Part shown: piece after piece, positions 1 to 7,252 of the stretch | Layout of the letters: each line of letters begins with the position of its first letter | How positions within the stretch are numbered: position 1 is the first letter of the stretch | NCBI GenBank assembly: GCA_944371995.1 | Contig: CALVYD010000003.1 | Span: forward strand, 24,619 to 88,618 | DNA length: 64,000 nt | DNA from: an uncultured Bacilli bacterium | GTDB taxonomy: Bacteria > Bacillota_I > Bacilli_A > RF39 > UBA660 | Reading direction: 5' to 3' | Notes under the pieces: generated by a model | The model's input: only the letters and a program-made list of their open reading frames with translations | The model's database searches: none | What the model was told of the DNA's origin: nothing | Translations under genes and position numbers: made by a program

Positions 1-776
1 GATAAATAATTCTCATCTTGATAATAATTCACTAAATCAAATTGATATCCCTTATTAAGATCAATTTTTTGTTTACGTAAAGTAATATCGATATCTTCTA
101 ACATCTGTTTTAATTCCAACGCTTTTTCGTAGTTCATAGCTTCACTTGCTTTTTCCATAGAAGCTTTAATTTTTTCAACAATTTCCCTAGAGTCACCCTT
201 TAAAAAAGAGATAATTTCTCTTTTCATCTGATTAATATCATCTTCAGGAACCTCTTTTACACAATATCCCAGACACTCATGAATATGATAATAAAGACAC
301 AAGTCTTTTTGCAATTTATCACACTTTCTAAGCGGATAAATCCGGTTAATCATCTCAACTGTCTTCCTTGCTGCTGCAACATTAGGATAAGGACCATATA
401 AATGATCTTTAGACTTCTTTCTTTTAGCATTTCTAACAATTTTAAGTCTTGGATACTTCTCATTCGTAAGTTCAATATAAGGATAAGTTTTATCATCTTT
501 TAATAAAATATTATATTTAGGATCATACTTTTTAATTAATGTAATCTCTAGTATTAAAGACTCTAACTCCGAAGAAGTAACAATATATTCAAAATCATCA
601 ATCTCTTCTACCAATCTTCTAGTCTTTCCAGTAACAGTACCAGTAAAATAACTTTTTAACCGGTTCTTCAAATTCTTAGCCTTTCCCACATAGATAATAA
701 CTCCATCTTTATTTTTCATCTGATAACTACCAGGTTTCGTAGGAACTAATGCTAACTTCTCTCTAAAGTTTTTCAT
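1..776 (-). CDS. uvrC: UvrABC excinuclease subunit C, N-terminal part (runs off window)
   Basis: Nucleotide excision repair nuclease subunit that makes the dual incisions with UvrB. About 258 codons are visible from the ATG at 776, preceded by GGTGAT. The N-terminal GIY-YIG nuclease domain is clear: GSYQM near residue 17, IYVGKAKNLKNRL near residues 28-40, then a linker with the Cys pattern CDKLQKDLCLYY. The tail of the visible part, around residues 205-250, is the start of the UVR helical hairpin that contacts UvrB. The RNase H-like and HhH domains would lie before position 1. A hairpin terminator separates it from yneF upstream. Identification is firm; only completeness is unknown. Confidence 0.95.
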   Translation of the reverse strand, partial: MKNFREKLALVPTKPGSYQMKNKDGVIIYVGKAKNLKNRLKSYFTGTVTGKTRRLVEEIDDFEYIVTSSELESLILEITLIKKYDPKYNILLKDDKTYPYIELTNEKYPRLKIVRNAKRKKSKDHLYGPYPNVAAARKTVEMINRIYPLRKCDKLQKDLCLYYHIHECLGYCVKEVPEDDINQMKREIISFLKGDSREIVEKIKASMEKASEAMNYEKALELKQMLEDIDITLRKQKIDLNKGYQFDLVNYYQDENYL

Positions 777-819
777 CAAATCACCAACAATTCTAGTTTA
801 TTATACCCTATTTCAGTAA

Positions 820-843
820 AAATAAAAAGAAGATTTCTCTTCC
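820..843 (-). terminator. Rho-independent terminator after yneF
   Basis: On the minus strand GAAGA and TCTTC pair around a GAAA loop and are followed by TTTTTATTTTT. It lies between the yneF stop and the uvrC start, so it should limit read-through into uvrC. Confidence 0.6.
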
Positions 844-1053
844 TTATTGATACTTTTGCATAGCTTTCATCATTTGATTAATTTGTTTTTGATTAGGTTT
901 TCTACCCATTTGCATCATTAATCCTTTAATCATTTCCTCATTGATTGGAGGATTATCTTTTAAATATTTCTTCATTAATTTTCTAGCAACAACGACTCCA
1001 ATAATTAAGCCGATAACTAATCCTAATAATACCATTAATATATCATGTAACAT
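844..1053 (-). CDS. yneF: YneF/UPF0154 small membrane protein
   Basis: A 69-residue protein with one N-terminal membrane helix (residues 4-24, [14 protein letters not shown]) followed by a basic, Met-rich cytoplasmic tail with the family's NPPINEEMI and [13 protein letters not shown] patterns. It matches the UPF0154/YneF family of Bacilli in length and layout; its biochemical role is not known. A strong AAGGAGATG site lies upstream of the ATG. Position after the sirA-like gene and tkt is the same as in Bacillus subtilis, which supports the call. Confidence 0.9.
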   Translation of the reverse strand: MLHDILMVLLGLVIGLIIGVVVARKLMKKYLKDNPPINEEMIKGLMMQMGRKPNQKQINQMMKAMQKYQ

Positions 1054-1099
1054 AATTTCATCTCCTTACTAACATTATTTTACTAAAAAATAAAATATT

Positions 1100-1537
1100 C
1101 TACAAGTGATTTACTTCTTTTTCTAAAGAATCTTGTAAAAAGAAATAGTCCTGATAACAAAACTCACAAACAAAAAATCTAGGATTAAGAAAATTTAAAT
1201 AAGAAAAGAAAGAAGAAGCTAATTGTTCTGCTTCTATTTTTATATAGCTATGCTTCACAGTTAACCTACTAATTTCATCTTTATATAAGTTGTTATAATA
1301 ATGAATATCCCCGCGTTTAGAATATGGAATATCTTGATGTAGTTTTAAAAATAAAGTGCGATCAATTTTACTTTTTTCAATAGGATTAATTAGCTGTTTA
1401 AAAAGATGATAACCATATTCTGCTTCTTCTTTTTCAAGATAATAAATTTGCTTTAAAATATTAAATAAAATTCTTTCATTTCCCCGGTACAAATTAATAA
1501 ACTCTTCCTTAATATCAAAAATAAAATAGACTCTCAT
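1100..1537 (-). CDS. sirA: SirA-like protein (sporulation inhibitor of replication family)
   Basis: A 145-residue soluble protein. The N-terminal stretch IKEEF-x-x-x-Y-x-G-x-E-x-x-x-F resembles B. subtilis SirA (YneE, 148 residues), and the gene sits between tkt and yneF exactly as sirA does there. In Bacillus, SirA binds DnaA domain I and blocks new replication rounds during sporulation. Here that role is inferred only from family and synteny; no sporulation gene is in the window. The C-terminal half has two Cys (FVCEFCYQDYFF) not needed for the family assignment. The ATG is preceded by AGGTGATGGT. Confidence 0.72.
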   Translation of the reverse strand: MRVYFIFDIKEEFINLYRGNERILFNILKQIYYLEKEEAEYGYHLFKQLINPIEKSKIDRTLFLKLHQDIPYSKRGDIHYYNNLYKDEISRLTVKHSYIKIEAEQLASSFFSYLNFLNPRFFVCEFCYQDYFFLQDSLEKEVNHL

Positions 1538-1586
1538 ACCATCACCTAATATTACTATACATGATAGACGAGTCTATTTATGTCGT

Positions 1587-3578
1587 TTATTTGAGTAAAT
1601 TTTCTATTTTTTCTTCTAAACTATCAACATCAAATCCAAATTTTTTATATACATCTTCTTTTTTACCACTAGCACCAAATTGATCAAGGGTAATTAAATA
1701 CTTATTATTAAAGACAATACTATTCCAAGACATAGAAGATGCTGCTTCAATAACTATTTTTCTAACCTCTACTGGTAAGATACTATCGATATATTCTTGA
1801 TCTTGTGCTAAAAAACGTCCAAGACATGGCATAGACACAACACGAATATCTAATCCTTTCGATTGTAATCTCTTAGCAACATCAATTGCTAGATGCACTT
1901 CTTCTCCTGTTGCGATAATAATTCCCGTTAATTTTCTTTCAGAATCAAAAACTGTATATCCACCTTTCGCAACTTCACTAATTTTAGTAGTCTCTAAAAT
2001 TGGTGTTTTATTTCTAGATAGTGCAATGACGGATGGACCACTCTTTTTCTCAAAGATAGCACGGTAAACACCAATAACCTCATTAGCATCTGCCGGACGA
2101 AATACTTCTAAGTTTGGTGTAGCTCGTAGAGATGCTAATTGCTCTACTGGTTGATGTGTTGCTCCATCTTCTCCAACACTGATAGAATCATGCGTAAATA
2201 TATAAGTAACTGGTAAATCCATCATGCAAGACATACGAATACTTGGTTTTAAATAATCACTAAAGCTTAAGAATGTAGAACCATAAGGATGAAATCCACA
2301 TAAAGCAAAACCATTTAAAATAGCTCCTAGAGCATGTTCTCTAACACCAAAGAAGATATTCTTGCCTAAGTAATTATCACTAGTAAAGTCTCCCGCATCT
2401 TTTACATAAGTTTTAGTTGCTGCAAATAAATCAGCACTACCACCAATTACTGTTGGATATTTAGGAACAATAGAAGATAAAATTTTACCAGATGTCACTC
2501 TAGTAGCTTCAGCTTTATCTTCTGGTGCTTCATATAAAATATCTTTGATATCATAGGATTTATGACCTTCGATAAAATCCATCAAACACTTCTTATCTTC
2601 CTCATCCATATTCTCTACTGCTTTTAAGAACTTGTCATGCAAATTCTTACAACGATTATGAATAAGTGTTTGAAAATCATCCATCGTAATTTGAGAAATA
2701 GTAAAAGGTATATCTCGAATTTGCATTTTTTCTTTAATGGCAGAAACATCATCTTTATCCAAAGGAGAACCATGTACCAAATTCGTACCTTCTAACTTAG
2801 AATATTTACCAATGGTAGTCTTAATTTCAATTAATGTTGGCTTATCAGTAGAAGCTTTCGCATCTTCAATTGCCTTTACAATAGACAAAATATTATTACC
2901 ATCAGGAACCGTAATTACATTCCATCCTTGCGCAATAAATCTCATTGCCACATTCTCTGTAAAACATTGTGAAGTGCTACCATCTAAACAAATATCATTA
3001 GAGTCATATAAAACGATTAATTTATTTAATTTTAGTGTTCCAGCAAGAGATGCTGCTTCATAAGAAACACCTTCCATTAAATCTCCATCACCGCATAAAA
3101 CATAAGTATTAAAGTCAATAATTTCTTTTTTACCCTTATTAAATCTAGCTCGAAGATTAGCTTCCGCCATCGCAACACCTACCGCTGTCGCAAAACCTTG
3201 TCCCAGAGGACCAGTAGTCATCTCAACACCAGGTGTCTTTTTATATTCAGGATGTCCTGGAGTAATAGAATCAATTTGTCTAAACACTTTTAAATCATCT
3301 AAAGTAATCGGATATCCCGCCATATATAACGTTGCATAAAGTAAGGCAGATCCGTGTCCTGCTGACATAATAAACCGATCACGATTAAAAAAATCAGGAT
3401 TTTCTGGATCAATTCGTAAATGGTGAGCATACAAACTATAAATAATAGGTGCTGCTCCTAATACAATACCTGGATGACCACTACCAGCTTCAGATATCAT
3501 ATCAATACCAATAGAACGCAGTTGATCAACAATTTTCTCCTCATTAATTTCACTCTCATCTCTTTTTGGATTTAACAC
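1587..3578 (-). CDS. tkt: Transketolase
   Basis: A 663-residue thiamine-diphosphate enzyme that transfers two-carbon ketol units in the non-oxidative pentose phosphate pathway. Visible signatures are GSGHPGIVLG (residues 33-42), the TPP/Mg motif GDGDLMEG (163-170) ending in a later NDI, the catalytic Glu in GVREHALGA (about 412-420), and the HDSISVGEDGATHQP pyrimidine-domain motif. Length matches the family (about 660-670). The start is a GTG placed 9 bases after AAGGAG, and a near-consensus promoter lies directly upstream, so transcription probably begins here and continues into the sirA-like gene and yneF. Confidence 0.96.
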   Translation of the reverse strand: MLNPKRDESEINEEKIVDQLRSIGIDMISEAGSGHPGIVLGAAPIIYSLYAHHLRIDPENPDFFNRDRFIMSAGHGSALLYATLYMAGYPITLDDLKVFRQIDSITPGHPEYKKTPGVEMTTGPLGQGFATAVGVAMAEANLRARFNKGKKEIIDFNTYVLCGDGDLMEGVSYEAASLAGTLKLNKLIVLYDSNDICLDGSTSQCFTENVAMRFIAQGWNVITVPDGNNILSIVKAIEDAKASTDKPTLIEIKTTIGKYSKLEGTNLVHGSPLDKDDVSAIKEKMQIRDIPFTISQITMDDFQTLIHNRCKNLHDKFLKAVENMDEEDKKCLMDFIEGHKSYDIKDILYEAPEDKAEATRVTSGKILSSIVPKYPTVIGGSADLFAATKTYVKDAGDFTSDNYLGKNIFFGVREHALGAILNGFALCGFHPYGSTFLSFSDYLKPSIRMSCMMDLPVTYIFTHDSISVGEDGATHQPVEQLASLRATPNLEVFRPADANEVIGVYRAIFEKKSGPSVIALSRNKTPILETTKISEVAKGGYTVFDSERKLTGIIIATGEEVHLAIDVAKRLQSKGLDIRVVSMPCLGRFLAQDQEYIDSILPVEVRKIVIEAASSMSWNSIVFNNKYLITLDQFGASGKKEDVYKKFGFDVDSLEEKIENLLK

Positions 3579-3601
3579 AAAAAATCACTCCTTATGAGTT
3601 C

Positions 3602-3630
3602 ATTATAACAAAGATTATAATTTTTGTAAA
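3602..3630 (-). promoter_or_regulatory. SigA-type promoter of tkt
   Basis: On the minus strand TTTACA (-35, at 3625-3630) and TATAAT (-10, at 3602-3607) are separated by exactly 17 bases. The predicted start site is about 15-20 bases upstream of the tkt GTG codon, just ahead of its ribosome binding site. Confidence 0.7.
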
Positions 3631-3651
3631 AAATAATTAAAAAGTACATCT

Positions 3652-4263
3652 CTACTCTATAGCACGAATCTTTTTAATAGGTACTTTATATCCTTTTTCT
3701 AAAAAGTACATTATCTGTGTTTCAATAATAGTAAAAATAATACCATATATTACAGACAAAATACCAAAAGTTGCAAAACCAGATAATATAATAACTAACT
3801 CAATCACACATAAAACATCTGAAGTTTCTAATCTCTTATGTTTTTCATGTATATATAAAGCAAACGCATCATAACCAACAGTAGAAGAATCCTCCATTAG
3901 ACATAAAAATCTACCAACACCAACAAAAATACCCGCCAAAACAACAATAACAATCGGTGAAAAAGTAAATGATATGCCTGTCATATGAAACAAATTAAAA
4001 AACACCATATAACAAGCACTACTAAATAAAGAACGATAAAAGAAATCTTTCCCTAACATAACTCTTCCAAAAAATAACAAAAGAATAATTAATATAGTTA
4101 CAACATATCCAATATCTACATGAAAATAATAGGATAATAATAAAGATGTACTGGTAACCCCACCATTAATAATATTATTAGGAACAGTTAAAAAAGCATA
4201 AGCGCTAGTAAGTAATAAATTACCCAGAACAATAATAAATAAACTCTTAATATTCTCTTTCAT
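3652..4263 (-). CDS. YitT family membrane protein (no DUF2179 domain)
   Basis: A 203-residue polytopic membrane protein with about five to six hydrophobic helices. The first helix is followed by the family-typical FLTVPNNIINGGVTSTSLLL, as in YitT/DUF161 proteins. The usual C-terminal soluble DUF2179 domain is missing: the protein stops after a short basic tail. Substrate is unknown; some family members are suggested transporters. The start has GGTGG upstream, and a TATAAT box sits at 4285-4290 on the minus strand, so it probably has its own promoter. Confidence 0.75.
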   Translation of the reverse strand: MKENIKSLFIIVLGNLLLTSAYAFLTVPNNIINGGVTSTSLLLSYYFHVDIGYVVTILIILLLFFGRVMLGKDFFYRSLFSSACYMVFFNLFHMTGISFTFSPIVIVVLAGIFVGVGRFLCLMEDSSTVGYDAFALYIHEKHKRLETSDVLCVIELVIILSGFATFGILSVIYGIIFTIIETQIMYFLEKGYKVPIKKIRAIE

Positions 4264-4345
4264 GTTTTACCACCTTGTCTGTTTATTATAGCATAATCAT
4301 ATCCATTTTTAAGAGTCACTTTTAATCAATGTGTCAATTATTGTA

Positions 4346-4376
4346 AAGAAAAAGGAAATATGCCATTACTATTTCC
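4346..4376 (-). terminator. Terminator of the six-gene unknown operon
   Basis: On the minus strand GGAAATA and TATTTCC form a 7-bp stem followed by TTTTTC. It lies just after the last gene of the 4.4-11.2 kb operon and before the YitT-family gene. Confidence 0.65.
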
Positions 4377-4394
4377 TATCAAACAAAATAATAA

Positions 4395-4853
4395 CTACAT
4401 ACCAGAAGTGGTAAGTGTTACATTCACTTTTCTTTTGACTTTATCAGTAAAACTTTCCGTAATCTGAAATTCTTTCATCAACCTGTCTTGCACAAATGGA
4501 ATGCAATCATTATATTTCTTAGCGTCCAAAGATTCTATATTTCCAATAGAACAATACCAGATATGATCAATCGCCCAGGAAACATCAACTAAAGAACCAT
4601 CAATTGCATCTTGTTCCAAAAGTCCTAAATAATGATTTAGAACAAATTTAGATTCATCTTCACTAATTCTTAAACCAAGCACATCATAAGTAGTAGAAAA
4701 AATTTTAACAAAATCACTTTTACAAAAGAAAATAGGAAAAGAATACTGTTCACTATAAAAGCAATAATCTTGCCATAAATTCTCTAAATAATGCCCGTCA
4801 AGCTTTCTCTCACCAACTACCTTACTTAACAAACGATATTGTAACTGATTCAT
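4395..4853 (-). CDS. Hypothetical protein, last gene of unknown operon
   Basis: A 152-residue protein I do not recognise. It is soluble, rich in aromatic and acidic residues (WQDYCFYSEQY, YLENLW) and ends in a basic KRKVNVTLTTSGM tail; no signal peptide, membrane helix or catalytic motif is visible. It begins 18 bases after the preceding stop with GAGGTG before the ATG, so it is translated as the distal member of the six-gene operon. A terminator follows. Function can only be guessed from that operon. Confidence 0.7.
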   Translation of the reverse strand: MNQLQYRLLSKVVGERKLDGHYLENLWQDYCFYSEQYSFPIFFCKSDFVKIFSTTYDVLGLRISEDESKFVLNHYLGLLEQDAIDGSLVDVSWAIDHIWYCSIGNIESLDAKKYNDCIPFVQDRLMKEFQITESFTDKVKRKVNVTLTTSGM

Positions 4854-4871
4854 ATAAACACCTCATCTAAT

Positions 4872-5336
4872 TTATTTTGAAGGAGAACCTAATGGTTTTA
4901 TTTTTTTACTTAATATTGCCGGATTATCATTCTTATCTATAACATCGGCATCTTCTGTTTTCATCATCTCTAAAAGGTTAGCAGCAAACGCATCATATTT
5001 ATGATTTTGATTTAAAAGAACAGCATGTACTTTATCATTTAAATCAATAACGACATCATCACGAACATCACCAAAAGCACTAACATGCATTACAGTAACT
5101 AACGCATCTGGTGCAACAGCACAAATTCCTTGATATAAAAATTCACCAATCGTTTGACCATGTAAATCTGAAAAAGAAATAGGTACCATTTTATTCCCTG
5201 CTATACCATATTCTAAACTATTCTCATCCTGATATTTTTCTTGTATAATAACATATTCATCACTTTCTACAATAGTACGTAAAGTAGAAACTAATTTTTG
5301 CATATTACCATCATATTCTATTAAATGATTATCCAT
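4872..5336 (-). CDS. Hypothetical protein of unknown operon
   Basis: About 154 residues, unrecognised. The N-terminal half resembles an alpha/beta sensor-like fold (QKLVSTLRTIVESDEYVIIQ) and the C-terminal half is acidic and ends in KKIKPLGSPSK. No membrane segment or motif. I prefer the ATG at 5336, 8 bases after AAAGGAG, to the in-frame GTG at 5345, which overlaps that site. The gap from the preceding gene is 14 bases, so translation is probably coupled within the operon. Confidence 0.68.
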   Translation of the reverse strand: MDNHLIEYDGNMQKLVSTLRTIVESDEYVIIQEKYQDENSLEYGIAGNKMVPISFSDLHGQTIGEFLYQGICAVAPDALVTVMHVSAFGDVRDDVVIDLNDKVHAVLLNQNHKYDAFAANLLEMMKTEDADVIDKNDNPAILSKKIKPLGSPSK

Positions 5337-5350
5337 TATTATCACTCCTT

Positions 5351-5944
5351 TTAATTTTTATGTCCTCCCCAGTTCTTAAAACCAGGTTTTAACATAAGTC
5401 TTTTTACTCTACTTTCTTTTCTATCCTCATTAACACGAATATTTCTAATATCATCAAGAGCAACTTCAAAATATTTTAATGCAGTAACATCATCAATATC
5501 AGGATGATTTTCTACTATTTTAGCATACATAGCACGTGCTAAATCAAAATTACATAGTGTATGAGATCTTATTCCTGAAGTAGCATAATGTTCCAAAAAA
5601 TAATCATATATTATTTTATCGTTAGTAGATAAAAATCTAGGATTATAAGTACCTAAAACTCTTTGATCTAATCCACATTTCACACAACCATAATCAATAT
5701 CAGAACGACCCTCGTAATAATCAATATTTTTACTAATAGGTATCCAAATATGCTTACATTTAGAAAACTCTTCTTTCTTCATATCCGTATATAACTGAAG
5801 TAATTCTGAATTTAATTTCAATCTTTGATCGTTAAGTTCCAAATACTTTTTAACCCGTTCATCTTTCATTAATTCTGCTAATTGAGTCTCTATATCATTC
5901 ATTTCAGACAACTTCTGTTCATAAGTTTTACGTATATTACTCAT
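5351..5944 (-). CDS. Coiled-coil protein with a zinc-ribbon-like segment
   Basis: About 197 residues. The first 60 form a charged heptad-like helix (YEQKLSEMNDIETQLAEL). This is followed by CKHIWIPI and, about 25 residues later, CVKCG, giving a C-x-H ... C-x2-C arrangement that could bind zinc. The C-terminal half is helical (ALKYFEVALDDIRNI) with a basic end. The start at 5944 has AGAAAAGAG upstream; a longer reading frame to 5977 has no good site. I do not recognise the family; a role in binding partner proteins or nucleic acid is only a guess. Confidence 0.65.
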   Translation of the reverse strand: MSNIRKTYEQKLSEMNDIETQLAELMKDERVKKYLELNDQRLKLNSELLQLYTDMKKEEFSKCKHIWIPISKNIDYYEGRSDIDYGCVKCGLDQRVLGTYNPRFLSTNDKIIYDYFLEHYATSGIRSHTLCNFDLARAMYAKIVENHPDIDDVTALKYFEVALDDIRNIRVNEDRKESRVKRLMLKPGFKNWGGHKN

Positions 5945-6026
5945 ATACTTTTTCTCTTTTCTAATTAAAAATTCCAACTTTACAATACTCTAAAATATAA
6001 TAAATTGCAACTATTTTATCAAACAT

Positions 6027-7205
6027 TTATTTCTTTTCTAATACTTTTCCAAGATCATTTTCAGGCAAATGACCTACAGGGTTCATAAGTAGGAAACTAT
6101 AATTAATTCTCTCAGTCAAACCAAACAAAGGCAACTCTCCTTTAATTTTCTTTACCGTATCAACTACTTTTCGTTCCGCATCATGAACTGCTTTCATATT
6201 AAAATCAGTAGCATCAAAACTAATAATACGATTATTTAAAGCATCAGCAACCGCTTGCTGTGTAGAATCAGCAAAATTAGATATCACCATATCAGAAGTA
6301 CTAGAAGAACGAGTAGAAAGTAAAAGATTTGCTTTCGCTAATATTTCAGGATGACGAATTAAATCCACCTTAATCCCTTTTCTAGAATAAAAATTAGCAC
6401 GAGCACCTTTCTCTCTACTTACATCAAATCGATAAGTACCATTTACCCTACCATTTCCTTTGTACGTTTTAATATCGACCGAGCCTCTTTGAAAAGCATC
6501 AAAAGTATCAAGTACAGCTTCAAAAGTAACAGCAGAATTATAAGATTTATTTTTCTTATTATATTTCTTTTCTATTCTAATCATTTTCCTATTAGTATTT
6601 AAATCATGATAAATATAAATATCATTGAATCGTTTTACTACCATATCTCCTAAACGTGAAAAACTTATATAATCACGATAACGTTTACTATATCGTTCAC
6701 CCGTAATCCTATCAACTGTAATATCTAGGCGAAAATCATCAGATAACACATTATAAGTTGCTTCATAAGAAGTATAAATAGAATCTTTTCCTGTATTCTT
6801 TCTTCTCGTGTTACTCTTTATCTTATCAGTCTTTGTAAATGATATTTCTCCATCATTAGCAAAAGAAAAACTTCTTATAGCTTTCTTAGAACACATTCCT
6901 TCCCAGACAACCTTAGCAAATTCACAATTATATTTCTCTCCATAATCGCCTATTAATGTTACTTTTCTAAGAGCTTCTCCATTCCTCTGCTCAAGAGGCC
7001 TCACTCCCTCTAATAGATAATGATTATGATAAGATTCTTGAAAATCCAAAAGATCTGCGTCCCTCATACCATATAAATCATCACTATAAACATCTAAATA
7101 CTGTTCGTACCAAGATGCCTTCCATTCACCAACATACTCTTCTACCCTAGACATCTCTTCAAATACTTTTTCTAATGCAATAAGTTGCATTGTACTATCT
7201 AACAT
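6027..7205 (-). CDS. Hypothetical protein of unknown operon
   Basis: A 392-residue soluble protein I cannot assign. The N-terminal 100 residues are helical and acidic. The middle (about 120-290) is rich in alternating beta-strand patterns with many basic residues (RIEKKYNKKNKSYN, KTYKGNGRVNG), suggesting a beta-barrel or beta-sandwich with a positive surface. The C-terminus returns to helix and ends in a basic tail. No Cys-His catalytic set or signal peptide is visible. AAGGTGATATAAA precedes the ATG. It lies third in the unknown operon, 47 bases after the 983-residue gene. Confidence 0.68.
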   Translation of the reverse strand: MLDSTMQLIALEKVFEEMSRVEEYVGEWKASWYEQYLDVYSDDLYGMRDADLLDFQESYHNHYLLEGVRPLEQRNGEALRKVTLIGDYGEKYNCEFAKVVWEGMCSKKAIRSFSFANDGEISFTKTDKIKSNTRRKNTGKDSIYTSYEATYNVLSDDFRLDITVDRITGERYSKRYRDYISFSRLGDMVVKRFNDIYIYHDLNTNRKMIRIEKKYNKKNKSYNSAVTFEAVLDTFDAFQRGSVDIKTYKGNGRVNGTYRFDVSREKGARANFYSRKGIKVDLIRHPEILAKANLLLSTRSSSTSDMVISNFADSTQQAVADALNNRIISFDATDFNMKAVHDAERKVVDTVKKIKGELPLFGLTERINYSFLLMNPVGHLPENDLGKVLEKK

Positions 7206-7252
7206 TTTATATCACCTTTTTCCAAAGCCATAAATAAAGCAACATATCTACT

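Noticed and set aside
2737..3063. 108-codon plus-strand frame inside tkt
   Set aside because: It is the antisense shadow of a highly conserved transketolase and shows no start signal or family pattern.
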